Below, in pieces: positions 24,682 through 33,858 of a stretch of DNA of 64,000 nucleotides; the first letter of the stretch is position 1, and each line of letters begins with the position of its first letter. The position numbers and the translations under genes are program-made. The notes under the pieces were generated by a model. The model worked only from the letters and a program-made list of their open reading frames with translations, was not told the origin of the DNA and made no database searches. The DNA lies in the NCBI RefSeq assembly GCF_030544485.1, contig NZ_CP130610.1, positions 1,054,001-1,118,000 on the forward strand. The letters run 5' to 3'. The DNA is from Halomonas sp. HAL1. GTDB taxonomy: Bacteria > Pseudomonadota > Gammaproteobacteria > Pseudomonadales > Halomonadaceae.

Positions 24682-26469
24682 ATGAATGTTTACGCCGCAC
24701 CGGTACGCGATTTGCGCTTTGTGCTCGAAGAGTTACTAGCGCACCGCTCGCTTAGCCTACCGGGCTTTGAAGAAGCCACGCCAGACTTGGTCGAGGCGGT
24801 ACTCGAAGAGGCCGCAAAACTGGCCGGTGACGTCTGGGGCCCACTTAATAAGATTGGCGATCAGCAGGGGGCCAAACGCCATGCCGACGGCAGTGTAACG
24901 ACCCCGGAAGGCTTCGCAGCGGCTTACCAGGCGTATGTCGAGGGGGGCTGGAACGGCATCGGTGTATCAGAAGCGCTAGGCGGTCAGAATCTGCCCGAAG
25001 TGGTGGCTAGCGCGGTCCAGGAGATGCTTCACGGGGCCAATATGGCGCTGGGGCTCTGCCCGATGCTGACCGCTGGTGCTATTGAAGCACTGGCGCATCA
25101 CGGCAGCGATACCCTCAAAACGACCTACTTGCCCAAACTGGTAGAAGGCACCTGGACGGGCACCATGAATCTCACCGAATCCCAAGCGGGGTCGGATCTC
25201 TCCCAGGTGCGCACTCGCGCGATCCCTGAAAACGACCACTACCGCATCAGCGGCCAGAAGATCTATATCACCTGGGGCGAACACGACGCCGCCGAGAATA
25301 TTATCCACTTGGTACTTGCCCGTAAGCCGGATGCACCGGAAGGCAACAAAGGCATCTCCCTGTTTTTGGTGCCCAAGTTCCTGGTTAACGAAGATGGCGC
25401 GCTGGGCGAGCGCAATGATGTCACCTGCGCGTCCATTGAGCATAAGCTGGGCATTCACGGCTCACCGACATGCACCCTCAGTTTTGGCGAAAATGGCGGC
25501 GCGATTGGCTACTTGGTCGGTGAAGAGGGGCGTGGTCTTAATCACATGTTCACCATGATGAACGAGGCACGTCATAAAGTCGGTATTCAGGGTATTGGCG
25601 TGGCCGAGCGAGCCTGCCAGCACGCCTTTGCCTATGCGTTGGAGCGTCGCCAGGGACGCTCTCCGAAGACGCGTGGCGGCGCTGAATGCAGCATCAGCGA
25701 TCACTTGGACGTGCGCCGTATGCTGCTCTCCATGCGTTCGCGCACCGATGCGCTACGTGCATTGGCGTTGTACTGCGCCGCCGAGCTGGATACCGCCCGC
25801 CACGCTGAAAGTAATGAAGCCCGCCAAACCGCCCAGGCCCGCGCCGATATTTTGATTCCGGTCATCAAAAGCTTCTCTACCGATCAGGCGGTGGATATTG
25901 CCTCCATGGGCATTCAGGTACACGGCGGGATGGGCTACGTGGAGGAGACCGGTGCCGCCCAGCTACTGCGCGATGCCCGCATTGCCCCGATTTACGAAGG
26001 CACCAACGGTATTCAGGCGCTCGACTTGGCAGGCCGTAAGCTCCAGCGTGATAACGGCGAAGCGCTTACCGCGCTGTTGAGAGAGGTCGCCGCCACCGTG
26101 GAGCAACTCAACGCCGACCCTGCATTGACAGCGTTGGGCAGTGGTTTGGCCGCAGGACTTGAGGATTTGAAAGCTGCCCAGGCCATTGTGTTGGTACAAG
26201 GCTCTGACCCTGAAAAGGGGGCAGATGCAGTGCAGGCATACGCCACGCCGTTCCTTAGCTTGGCAGGGCATGTACTGTGCGCGTGGCAGATGGGCCAAGC
26301 AGCGCTGAGCGCTCAGGCCGCCCTTAACAACGGCAACGACGATCCCTTCTATACTGCCAAAATGCGCAGCGCCGAATTTGCCATCACTCAGTGGCTACCG
26401 GTAGGTCGCGCTCAACGTGCGGTGATTGAGGCAGGTATGCAGTGTTTAAGCGAATTTGAGGTTCATTAA
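24682..26469 (+). CDS. Acyl-CoA dehydrogenase, DmdC-like long type
   Basis: A 595-aa flavoprotein oxidising acyl-CoA to 2-enoyl-CoA. It starts MNVYAAPVRDLRFVLEELL, shared by the long acyl-CoA dehydrogenases that include DmdC (methylmercaptopropionyl-CoA dehydrogenase). Visible are the FAD-site segment TMNLTESQAGSDLSQVRT, the base-containing stretch DARIAPIYEGTNGIQALDL and the extra C-terminal domain of this subfamily. CGAGG precedes the ATG. Fatty acyl-CoA is the default substrate and MMPA-CoA the alternative. It leads a same-strand set with a CoA ligase, a hydroxyacyl-CoA dehydrogenase and a hydratase. Confidence 0.9.
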   Translation: MNVYAAPVRDLRFVLEELLAHRSLSLPGFEEATPDLVEAVLEEAAKLAGDVWGPLNKIGDQQGAKRHADGSVTTPEGFAAAYQAYVEGGWNGIGVSEALGGQNLPEVVASAVQEMLHGANMALGLCPMLTAGAIEALAHHGSDTLKTTYLPKLVEGTWTGTMNLTESQAGSDLSQVRTRAIPENDHYRISGQKIYITWGEHDAAENIIHLVLARKPDAPEGNKGISLFLVPKFLVNEDGALGERNDVTCASIEHKLGIHGSPTCTLSFGENGGAIGYLVGEEGRGLNHMFTMMNEARHKVGIQGIGVAERACQHAFAYALERRQGRSPKTRGGAECSISDHLDVRRMLLSMRSRTDALRALALYCAAELDTARHAESNEARQTAQARADILIPVIKSFSTDQAVDIASMGIQVHGGMGYVEETGAAQLLRDARIAPIYEGTNGIQALDLAGRKLQRDNGEALTALLREVAATVEQLNADPALTALGSGLAAGLEDLKAAQAIVLVQGSDPEKGADAVQAYATPFLSLAGHVLCAWQMGQAALSAQAALNNGNDDPFYTAKMRSAEFAITQWLPVGRAQRAVIEAGMQCLSEFEVH

Positions 26470-26484
26470 CGCTAATGTATTAGC

Positions 26485-26520
26485 CAGCACCGCCGCCCTA
26501 GAGGCGGCGGTGCTGTTTTC
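26485..26520 (+). terminator. Strong hairpin terminator after the acyl-CoA dehydrogenase
   Basis: A perfect 13-bp stem CAGCACCGCCGCC (26485-26497) with GGCGGCGGTGCTG (26503-26515), a 5-base loop and then TTTTC. The downstream ligase therefore probably has its own promoter or depends on read-through. Confidence 0.85.
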
Positions 26521-26585
26521 AGCCCATCAAAACAAACATTTAAAACGAACGCTTTTAATAACATCAAAAAAATCAGGAGCCGACC

Positions 26586-28214
26586 ATGACCACCATTTTC
26601 GAGCAAGGCTTACCCAAAACCGTCGCTAACCACGTACCGCTTTCACCGCTGACCTTTATTGAACGCTCCGCGTCGATCTATCCCGACTACCCAGCGGTGG
26701 TTCATGGCAGTACGCGACGTACGTGGGGCCAATCCTGGGCGCGCTGCCGCCAGCTTGCTTCCGCCCTGCAACAGCGGGGCATTCAGCCAGGTCAGACGGT
26801 GGCGGCGATGCTGCCTAATATCCCGGCAATGTTCGAGGCGCACTTTGGCGTGCCGCTGGCGGGCTGCGTGTTGAACACCCTGAATATTCGCCTGGACGCC
26901 GAGGCGATCAGCTATATGCTGGAGCACGGCGAGGCTAAAGCAATTTTGGTCGATCCCGAGTTTGCTGAGGTCATCCAGCAAGCCGTTGCCAAGCTAACCC
27001 ACAAGCCGCTGATCATTGATGTTGCCGATGTAGAATTTCTCGGCGACACGCAAGGCATTGGCGAGATTGAGTACGAAGCGCTACTTAACGAGGGCGACGC
27101 CAATTTCGCCTATCAACTGCCTGCGGATGAGTGGGACGCGATCTCGCTTAACTACACCTCTGGCACTACCGGCAAGCCTAAGGGCGTGGTTTATCACCAT
27201 CGCGGCGCTTATCTCAACGCGGTGAGCAATATCATGGAGTGGGCAATGCCCCACCACCCGATCTACCTATGGACTCTGCCGATGTTCCACTGCAACGGCT
27301 GGTGTTTCCCCTGGACCATTGCCGCCAACGCCGGGGTCAACGTGTGCCTGCGCCGCGTCGACCCGAAAAAGATCATGCAGCTCATTGCTGAAGAGAAGGT
27401 TACTCACTTCAGCGGGGCGCCTATTATTCTTAATGGCTTAGTGAACCTGCCCGCGGAAGATAAGTGCCAGTTCGATCACCCCGTCAAAGTCACCACTGCC
27501 GGTGCCGCGCCGCCAGCCTCAGTGATTTCCGGGGTCGAGAAGCTGGGCATTGAAGTGACCCACGTGTATGGCTTAACCGAAGTGTATGGTCCGGTGACCG
27601 TCTGTGCCTGGCGGGAAGCGTGGGATGAACTGCCGCTGGAAGCACGGGCCAAAATAAAAGCCCGCCAGGGGGTGCGTTACCACATGCTCGAAGCGCTGTG
27701 CGTGGCTGACCCGCTCACCATGGAGCCAGTACCCAAGGATGGCCAGACCATGGGTGAAATACTGATGCGTGGCAACAACGTCATGAAGGGCTATTTAAAG
27801 AACCCGGAGGCCACCGAGCAAGCGCTGGACGGTGGCTGGTACCACACCGGCGATTTGGCGGTTTGGCATCCGGATGGCTATATCGAAATCAAAGACCGCT
27901 CGAAAGACATCATTATTTCCGGTGGAGAGAACATCTCGACCATCGAAGTGGAAGATGCCATTTACGGCCATCCCGCCGTTGAAGAGGCCGCAGTGGTCGC
28001 CAAGCCTGACGAGAAGTGGGGCGAAACGCCCTGTGCGTTTGTGAAGCTTAAGGTGGGTTACGGCGAAGTCACCGAGGCCGATATTATCGCCCACTGCCGT
28101 GAACATTTGGCGGGCTACAAAGTCCCTAAAACGGTTATTTTCAGCGAGCTACCTAAAACATCGACGGGCAAGATACAAAAATTCGTCTTGCGTGAAGAAG
28201 CTAAAAATCATTAA
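26586..28214 (+). CDS. Acyl-CoA synthetase (AlkK/DmdB-like AMP-binding ligase)
   Basis: A 542-aa ATP-dependent acyl-CoA ligase. The P-loop is YTSGTTGKPKG at 190-200, the A5 region is VYGLTEVYGP, the A8 region reads WYHTGDLAVWHPDGYIEIKDR, and the catalytic Lys lies near the C-terminus in TSTGKIQKF. The PMFHCNGWCFPW segment is typical of the medium-chain AlkK group that also contains DmdB. It activates medium-chain or methylthio-substituted acids. AGGAG precedes the start. An imperfect hairpin lies between it and the next gene at 28235-28261. Confidence 0.9.
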   Translation: MTTIFEQGLPKTVANHVPLSPLTFIERSASIYPDYPAVVHGSTRRTWGQSWARCRQLASALQQRGIQPGQTVAAMLPNIPAMFEAHFGVPLAGCVLNTLNIRLDAEAISYMLEHGEAKAILVDPEFAEVIQQAVAKLTHKPLIIDVADVEFLGDTQGIGEIEYEALLNEGDANFAYQLPADEWDAISLNYTSGTTGKPKGVVYHHRGAYLNAVSNIMEWAMPHHPIYLWTLPMFHCNGWCFPWTIAANAGVNVCLRRVDPKKIMQLIAEEKVTHFSGAPIILNGLVNLPAEDKCQFDHPVKVTTAGAAPPASVISGVEKLGIEVTHVYGLTEVYGPVTVCAWREAWDELPLEARAKIKARQGVRYHMLEALCVADPLTMEPVPKDGQTMGEILMRGNNVMKGYLKNPEATEQALDGGWYHTGDLAVWHPDGYIEIKDRSKDIIISGGENISTIEVEDAIYGHPAVEEAAVVAKPDEKWGETPCAFVKLKVGYGEVTEADIIAHCREHLAGYKVPKTVIFSELPKTSTGKIQKFVLREEAKNH

Positions 28215-28284
28215 CCAGCCCTAATAGAAATAAGCACTAGCGGTGATAACCGCCAGTAGTGATAACCAATAGAGGAGAGCGTGC

Positions 28285-29133
28285 ATGAGTGACCAACAAA
28301 TTGGCGTAGTGGGCGCCGGTACCATGGGGCAGGGGATTGCCCAGGTAGTGGCTGCCAGTGGCTTTAACGTGCGCCTTTACGATGTGGCCGAAAAGCAGCT
28401 TGGCCGCGCCAAGGCGAATATCGATAAAGGCTTGGGTAAATTGGTCACTAAAGAGAAAATCAGCGAGGCGGATAAAAGTGCCGCTCTCGCCCGTCTATCG
28501 ACCACTACCACACTCAATGCTCTCAGCGACTGCGCGATCATTATCGAGGCGGCCCCCGAACAGCCCGAACTCAAAGAGAAGCTGTTTCGCGATCTTAGCC
28601 AAATGAGCAGCACGGCTATTTTAGCCTCCAACACCTCGTCGCTGTCACTCACCCGCCTGGCGGCGGTATGCGAGCACCCTGAGCGCGTGGTGGGCATGCA
28701 CTTCTTCAATCCGGTGCCGGTGCTCAAACTGGTGGAAGTGATTCGCGCCGAGCAAACCTCGGACGCTACCGTGACCGAGATTGAAACGCTTGCAAAGGCG
28801 CTGGGCAAAACCGCCGTGCCGGTAGGTGATGCGCCGGGCTTTGCTGTGAATCGCCTGCTGGTGCCCATGATCAATGAGGCAGCGTTTATCGTGCAGGAGG
28901 GCACCGCAACGCCGGAAGCGGTTGATAACGCCATGAAGCTAGGCGCGGCTCACCCCATGGGGCCGCTAGCGCTGGCGGATTTGATTGGGCTGGATGTTTG
29001 CTTGGCGATCATGGAAGTGCTTCAAGAGGGCTTTGGCGACCCGAAATACCGTCCCTGCCCACTGCTTAAACGCATGGTCGCCGCGGGCTATCTAGGCCGT
29101 AAAAGTGGTCGCGGTTTCTATCACTACGACTAA
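28285..29133 (+). CDS. 3-hydroxyacyl-CoA (3-hydroxybutyryl-CoA type) dehydrogenase
   Basis: A 282-aa NAD-dependent enzyme of the length of monofunctional HBDH/PaaH proteins. The Rossmann motif GAGTMG is at residues 10-15, HFFNPVPVLKLVEV carries the catalytic His, and the C-terminal dimerisation domain includes GPLALADLIGLDVCL. It oxidises 3-hydroxyacyl-CoA to 3-oxoacyl-CoA. AGAGGAGAG lies before the ATG. It works between the hydratase downstream and a thiolase that is not in this window. Confidence 0.92.
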   Translation: MSDQQIGVVGAGTMGQGIAQVVAASGFNVRLYDVAEKQLGRAKANIDKGLGKLVTKEKISEADKSAALARLSTTTTLNALSDCAIIIEAAPEQPELKEKLFRDLSQMSSTAILASNTSSLSLTRLAAVCEHPERVVGMHFFNPVPVLKLVEVIRAEQTSDATVTEIETLAKALGKTAVPVGDAPGFAVNRLLVPMINEAAFIVQEGTATPEAVDNAMKLGAAHPMGPLALADLIGLDVCLAIMEVLQEGFGDPKYRPCPLLKRMVAAGYLGRKSGRGFYHYD

Positions 29134-29173
29134 CTTGCGCTGACGAAACTAGCTCGGCATAAAGAAGTCATTG

Positions 29174-29206
29174 CCACTCAACCAAGCGTTCGCTAGGGTT
29201 GAGTGG
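29174..29206 (+). repeat. Intergenic inverted repeat between dehydrogenase and hydratase genes
   Basis: A perfect 10-bp stem CCACTCAACC (29174-29183) with GGTTGAGTGG (29197-29206) and a 13-base loop, with no clear T-run after it. It may attenuate or stabilise the transcript ahead of the hydratase. Confidence 0.55.
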
Positions 29207-29250
29207 TATTCACTTTCATGTTCAATAATAAATCGAATAAGGAGTCCGCC

Positions 29251-30024
29251 ATGAGCGAAGCAGTGATCGAGAAGGTTGATAACGATGGGATGGTGCGACT
29301 GACCATCAATCGTCCTAAAGCGCTGAATGCCCTTAACAGCGAAGTGCTTGCCGCGCTGGAAGCACATTTGGTTGAGCTTGAAGCCCACCCGAACCTACGC
29401 GCCGTGCTAATTACCGGTGCGGGCGAGAAGTCCTTCGTGGCGGGTGCAGATATCACTGAAATGCGTGAAAAAACACCTGAAGAAGCGCGGGCCTTTGCCA
29501 GCCAAGCGCTGCGTACCATTAAACGCCTAGAGACACTCCCCGTGCCGGTGGTCGCGTTGGTGAACGGGTTTTGCCTTGGCGGCGGCTGCGAACTGGCACT
29601 GGCCTGCGACTGGGCCGTAGCCAGCGATAACGCGGTATTCGGCCAGCCGGAAGTACTGCTGGGCGTCATCCCTGGCTTTGGCGGCACCCAGCGCCTGCCT
29701 CGTCGCGTCGGGCCGGCCATGGCGATTGATCTGGTCACAACCGGGCGCAAAATCGATGCCCAAGAAGCGCTGCGTATCGGCCTAGTGAACCGCGTGATGC
29801 CGCAAGCTGAACTGGAGAGCTACGTTGAAGAGCTCACCAAGCAACTCAAAGGCAACGGCCCACAGTCAGTGCGCGGCGCCAAGCAGGCCGTTCACGACGG
29901 TATGGATCAAGACCTTGATAGCGCACTAGCGCTGGAAACCAGCCTGTTCGCCTTCTGCTTTGCCGGTGACGAGCAAAAAGAGGGCATGGCGGCATTTGTC
30001 GATAAGCGCAAACCGAACTTTTAA
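29251..30024 (+). CDS. Enoyl-CoA hydratase/isomerase family protein
   Basis: The ATG at 29251 has AAGGAG eight bases upstream, so the longer frame from 29203 is rejected; the product is 257 aa, the normal crotonase size. Oxyanion-hole segments are KSFVAGADI and NGFCLGGGCELAL, and the two catalytic glutamates are both present in GGCELAL and QPEVLLGVIPG. It hydrates 2-enoyl-CoA. It completes the degradation set in this region. Confidence 0.92.
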   Translation: MSEAVIEKVDNDGMVRLTINRPKALNALNSEVLAALEAHLVELEAHPNLRAVLITGAGEKSFVAGADITEMREKTPEEARAFASQALRTIKRLETLPVPVVALVNGFCLGGGCELALACDWAVASDNAVFGQPEVLLGVIPGFGGTQRLPRRVGPAMAIDLVTTGRKIDAQEALRIGLVNRVMPQAELESYVEELTKQLKGNGPQSVRGAKQAVHDGMDQDLDSALALETSLFAFCFAGDEQKEGMAAFVDKRKPNF

Positions 30025-30060
30025 CACTAGGCTCTAGGTTATTCGTTCCAATTTTGATTA

Positions 30061-30090
30061 GGGGGTGGCGCTTGCGCCACCCCCGTTTTA
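30061..30090 (+). terminator. Rho-independent terminator after the hydratase
   Basis: GGGGGTGGCG (30061-30070) pairs with CGCCACCCCC (30075-30084) around a CTTG loop, followed by GTTTTA. It ends the acyl-CoA degradation genes. Confidence 0.85.
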
Positions 30091-30130
30091 TTCTCGAAAG
30101 CTAACCGTTCCCTTCAGGAGAGCCGCCACT

Positions 30131-30748
30131 ATGCAATGGGCCGCGTTTATCCTCGCCGCACTTGGTTTCGCTTATTTACCTGGGCCTGCAATGCTATATA
30201 CCGCAGCGCAAACGTTGGGGCGCGGCCGACGGGCAGGGTGGTTAGCGGTCATCGGTGTGCATATGGGGTGTTATGTGCATGTAGTTGCCGCCGCGCTAGG
30301 ATTAGCGCTGCTGTTTGCGGCGATTCCACCTGCCTACATCGCCATGAAAGTCGTCGGTGGGCTCTACCTGCTCTGGATGGGGCTGCGGCTATGGCAGCAG
30401 GGCATTCGCGCCCACGGCGAAGAGGTGCCGCTGGCAACCACGAAACGCGTGCTGCGCGACAGCTTTCTGGTGGAGATGCTCAACCCTAAAACTGCACTTT
30501 TCTTTGTCGCGTTTCTGCCTCAGTTTGTGCAACCCGAGAGCGCAATGCCGGTAGCTTGGCAACTGCTCTGGCTAGGTATCGCCACCAATGTGCTGTTCTC
30601 CTCTGCGGATGTCATGGTGGTGCTACTTGCGAGTCCTCTTCGCGAATGGCTACAAAAATCCCACGGCTCCTCTCGGCTCATTCAGCGCATTGGCGGTGGT
30701 GTATTAATGGGATTAGGGGGCAACACCCTCGCTCAGGCAGCACGTTAA
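30131..30748 (+). CDS. LysE/RhtB-family amino acid exporter
   Basis: The ATG at 30131 follows AGGAGA; the frame open from 30065 includes the terminator and is rejected. The product is 205 aa with five or six membrane helices. The signature YLPGPAMLYTAAQTLGRGRRAG near residue 16 matches the LysE family start. Exporters of this family remove amino acids such as homoserine, threonine or lysine; substrate unknown. It is followed by a GST gene with its own ribosome site. Confidence 0.85.
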   Translation: MQWAAFILAALGFAYLPGPAMLYTAAQTLGRGRRAGWLAVIGVHMGCYVHVVAAALGLALLFAAIPPAYIAMKVVGGLYLLWMGLRLWQQGIRAHGEEVPLATTKRVLRDSFLVEMLNPKTALFFVAFLPQFVQPESAMPVAWQLLWLGIATNVLFSSADVMVVLLASPLREWLQKSHGSSRLIQRIGGGVLMGLGGNTLAQAAR

Positions 30749-30789
30749 TATTGATCGGCTACTTCAATTTCACACACAAGGAGCGCTGT

Positions 30790-31485
30790 ATGTTTGATCT
30801 CTATATCGCTAACAAGAACTACTCTTCTTGGTCGCTGCGCCCTTGGGTGTTGATGAAGGTATTGGAGATTACGTTCGACGAACATCTGATGCCGTTTGAA
30901 GGCGGTTTTGGCGCTAGCCATGACGTTTATACCCGCTTTTCGCCATCGGGCTTAGTGCCCTGTTTAGTGGATAGGGAGAGTGATCTGGCGGTGTGGGATT
31001 CGCTGGCGATTGTTGAGTATTTGGCTGAGCAATACCCTAACGTATGGCCGAGTGATAAAACCGCCCGCGGCTGGGCACGCTCAGCCACTGCTGAAATGCA
31101 CAGCGGCTTTGGCGCCCTGCGCGACGAGTGTTCAATGAATTGCGGTGTGCGAGTGGAACTGAAGGACTATTCAACTAAACTCAAGGCCGATGTGGCCCGC
31201 TTAGATGCGTTGTGGCAACAGGGGCTTGAGCGCTTTGGTGGGCCGTTTTTAGCGGGTGAACACTTCTCAGCGGTAGACGCGTTTTATGCCCCAGTGGCCT
31301 TTCGCGTACAGACATTCAACCTACCGGTGAGTGAGGAATCCCAAGCCTATCTCGAGCGTCTACTAGCGCTACCTGCCATGCAGGCGTGGTATCAGGCCGC
31401 GCTAGAAGAGACATGGCGCGAGCCTATGCACGAAGCTGAAACGCTAAAGAATGGCACGCTGGAAGTTGATTACCGCACATCTTAA
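30790..31485 (+). CDS. Glutathione S-transferase family protein
   Basis: The ATG at 30790 is preceded by AAGGAG, giving 231 aa. The N-terminal thioredoxin-like domain starts MFDLYIANKNYSSWSLRPWV, where the Ser of SSWS is the likely catalytic residue as in zeta- or YfcF-like GSTs; a cis-Pro segment GLVPCLVD and the DSLAIVEYLAEQYP helix follow, then an alpha-helical C-domain. Substrate unknown. The longer open frame overlaps lysE and is not used. Confidence 0.85.
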   Translation: MFDLYIANKNYSSWSLRPWVLMKVLEITFDEHLMPFEGGFGASHDVYTRFSPSGLVPCLVDRESDLAVWDSLAIVEYLAEQYPNVWPSDKTARGWARSATAEMHSGFGALRDECSMNCGVRVELKDYSTKLKADVARLDALWQQGLERFGGPFLAGEHFSAVDAFYAPVAFRVQTFNLPVSEESQAYLERLLALPAMQAWYQAALEETWREPMHEAETLKNGTLEVDYRTS

Positions 31486-31554
31486 CCTTGTGACAACTCA
31501 CCAGGGACACCCGGCATCGGGTACACTGGCGCAAATTTTCGTTTGGAAACGTCC

Positions 31555-32094
31555 ATGGCTCTTAGTGCAACGCCTTACAAAGTTGATATTAATCTGACGG
31601 ACCTGGATCGCGGGGTGTATGAAACATTGCGCTTTACCGTGGCCCGCCACCCATCAGAAACCGAGGAGCGCATGACTGCGCGCTTACTCGCCTATGTACT
31701 GTGGTACAGCGAGACGCTGGCTTTCGGGCGTGGGCTTTCCGATGTAGACGAGCCAGCGCTGTGGGAGAAGAGTTTAGACGGTCGCTTGCTGCACTGGATT
31801 GAAGTCGGCCTGCCGGATGCCGAGCGTATCACCTGGTGTTCACGGCGGGCGGAGCGCGTGTCATTACTCGCCTACGGTCGGGTAGACCAGTGGGAGAGTA
31901 AGGTGCTGCCCAGTGTGGCGTCGCTGAAAAATGTGCATGTAGCGGGGTTGCCACAAGAAGCCCTTGCGACCATTGCGAAAGACCTGCCACGAGCGATTAA
32001 TTGGGCCGTTATGATCAGCGAAGGGTCGCTGTTTATTACCGATGAACAGGGGCAGCATGAAATTACGCCCCAGTGGTTGTTGCGCGATCGCTAG
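31555..32094 (+). CDS. YaeQ-family protein
   Basis: A 179-aa protein from the ATG at 31555 (GGAA six bases upstream); a TTG at 31543 is an in-frame alternative. It matches the YaeQ family throughout, with the opening ALSATPYKVDINLTDLDRGVYE and the central RLLAYVLWYSETLAFGRGLSD. The fold is PD-(D/E)XK-like; it was once linked to RfaH-type transcription effects but its biochemical role is not settled. A terminator follows at 32152. Confidence 0.88.
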   Translation: MALSATPYKVDINLTDLDRGVYETLRFTVARHPSETEERMTARLLAYVLWYSETLAFGRGLSDVDEPALWEKSLDGRLLHWIEVGLPDAERITWCSRRAERVSLLAYGRVDQWESKVLPSVASLKNVHVAGLPQEALATIAKDLPRAINWAVMISEGSLFITDEQGQHEITPQWLLRDR

Positions 32095-32151
32095 AAATCA
32101 TCAGACTTTCGTCTATCCTTTTATGCTAGAGGATTAAGCGATAGATAGATA

Positions 32152-32184
32152 AAGGGATGGCCAATGGGTCATCCCTTATTTTTT
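32152..32184 (+). terminator. Rho-independent terminator after yaeQ-like gene
   Basis: AAGGGATG (32152-32159) pairs with CATCCCTT (32170-32177), followed by ATTTTTT. Confidence 0.8.
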
Positions 32185-32270
32185 AAAAGTATGCTTGCTA
32201 TCTTTTTGCACAATTACATACAATCAACAATGTTTGTTGTTGATCTAAAGTCTATCTCAAGGAACGAGTA

Positions 32271-33260
32271 ATGAACGGAAATAACCCTTCGCGCTGGCAA
32301 TTGCTCCCGCTGATAGCTGCTATTACTCTGATGTCTTCGCTGGCGCACGCCGACGATAGTGTGCTCTCGATTAAGCATGAAAATGATGGCTTGGCCAGCA
32401 GTGATGATGGCCACTTTACCAGTGGTTTTGAGCTTAATTGGGCGTTTGAACCCGAAGCGAAAAGCTGGACACAGCGGTTAGCCACTGTATTGCCGGATAG
32501 CATTATTGGTAACGCTGATATGGCAGCTTTCCGGCTGGTGCATCAAATTTATACGCCCAACAATATTGAGCAGCGCGGGCTAATTGAAGATGATCGCCCC
32601 TACGCCGGGATCGTTTATGGTGGGCTCTCGCTTTATGAAGATGTGCCAATGGGCAACTGGCGCCAAGCGACCGATCTGCATCTCGATATTGGTTTGGTAG
32701 GGCCGTCGTCACTGGCTGACAGCATTCAACGCGAAGTACACCGCATTACTGAGAGTGAACGCCCCAGTGGTTGGAACAACCAGCTGGGTGATGAAGCCAT
32801 TGTGAATGTCGCAATGCGTCGCCAGTGGTGGCATAGCTCCCCATTTATCGGTAAGCAGTTTGCCCACGGCCCTAGCGTTAGCGCCGCTTTGGGGAACTTT
32901 TATACCTATGCAAGCGCTGGATATAGTGTGCGCTGGGGCGACGAGGCATCCGGCATCCCTACGCTAACGCCCAACCCCGGTAGCCGCCACCACATGACCG
33001 GAAAAGAGGGGTGGCAGTGGTACTTGTTTGCGAGTGTGGATGGTTACTACATGGCGCAAAACCTGACATTGGATGGCAACAGCTTCAGAAATAGCCACTC
33101 GGTTGACCGCAAAGAGTGGGTGGGTGACATTTCCGCAGGGCTGGCGCTGGCCTGGGAAGAGTGGCAAGTTACTTACGCCGCTGTTCAACGTTCTCGTGAG
33201 TTCGATGGCCAGGAAGAGCAAGACAAGTTTGGGGCCATTACGCTATCCCGGCGTTTTTAG
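32271..33260 (+). CDS. lpxR: LpxR-type outer-membrane lipid A deacylase (DUF2219)
   Basis: A 329-aa protein with a signal peptide ending near SSLAHA/DD and a beta-barrel pattern to the C-terminal Phe. Family motifs are present: HEND near residue 37, HFTSGFELNW, DDRPYAGIVYGGLSLY, and VHRITESERPSGWNNQ, which carries the catalytic His. Salmonella LpxR removes the 3'-acyloxyacyl group of lipid A. CAAGGA precedes the ATG. It is followed closely by an acetyltransferase gene. Confidence 0.85.
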   Translation: MNGNNPSRWQLLPLIAAITLMSSLAHADDSVLSIKHENDGLASSDDGHFTSGFELNWAFEPEAKSWTQRLATVLPDSIIGNADMAAFRLVHQIYTPNNIEQRGLIEDDRPYAGIVYGGLSLYEDVPMGNWRQATDLHLDIGLVGPSSLADSIQREVHRITESERPSGWNNQLGDEAIVNVAMRRQWWHSSPFIGKQFAHGPSVSAALGNFYTYASAGYSVRWGDEASGIPTLTPNPGSRHHMTGKEGWQWYLFASVDGYYMAQNLTLDGNSFRNSHSVDRKEWVGDISAGLALAWEEWQVTYAAVQRSREFDGQEEQDKFGAITLSRRF

Positions 33261-33284
33261 GCACGGTTACCAAAAGGCTCAATC

Positions 33285-33848
33285 ATGACTGAGCGTGAAA
33301 AAATGCTGGCGGGGGAGTGGTACAACGCCCAGGACGAAGAGTTACTAACGCTGCGCCGAAAGGCGCGGCTGACCATGCAAGCATTTAACGCTACCCGTGA
33401 TGACGCTTGCGCTGAACGTACATCTCTCTTGCAGCAGCTGTTGCCTAATGCGGGCAGCAAATTATGGATAGAGCCACCATTCTACTGCGATTATGGTGAG
33501 CACATCGCCTTAGGTAATAACGTTTTCTTCAATTTTAACTGTGTGGTACTTGATGTTGCCTGGGTAACTATTGGCAATAATGTTCTATTCGGTCCTAACG
33601 TCCAACTTTACACCGCTACTCATCCACTGGACGCGCAACAGCGCCGCAGTGGTTTAGAAGCTGGTCGTCCGATCACTATTGGCAATGACTGCTGGATTGG
33701 CGGTAGCGTGATTATTAATCCTGGTATTACGGTGGGCGAGCGCAGTGTAATTGGCGCTGGCAGTGTCGTTACGAAGGATATTCCTGCAGATGTATTTGCG
33801 GCAGGTAATCCCTGTAAGGTAATTCGCTACTTACATAGCTCTCCGTAG
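33285..33848 (+). CDS. Maltose/galactoside O-acetyltransferase-like hexapeptide transferase
   Basis: A 187-aa left-handed beta-helix acetyltransferase. The Maa domain begins MTEREKMLAGEWYNAQDEEL; hexapeptide repeats run from IALGNNVFFNFNCVVLD to the C-terminus, and the catalytic His is in YTATHPLDAQQR. It acetylates sugars with acetyl-CoA, as in Maa/LacA/NodL. AAAAGGCTC precedes the start. Physiological substrate unknown. Confidence 0.9.
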   Translation: MTEREKMLAGEWYNAQDEELLTLRRKARLTMQAFNATRDDACAERTSLLQQLLPNAGSKLWIEPPFYCDYGEHIALGNNVFFNFNCVVLDVAWVTIGNNVLFGPNVQLYTATHPLDAQQRRSGLEAGRPITIGNDCWIGGSVIINPGITVGERSVIGAGSVVTKDIPADVFAAGNPCKVIRYLHSSP

Positions 33849-33858
33849 GTGCTCGTTT

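Noticed and set aside
26520..26585. A second PsrA-type operator before the acyl-CoA ligase
   Set aside because: CAAAC occurs but no GTTT half-site follows at the proper spacing.
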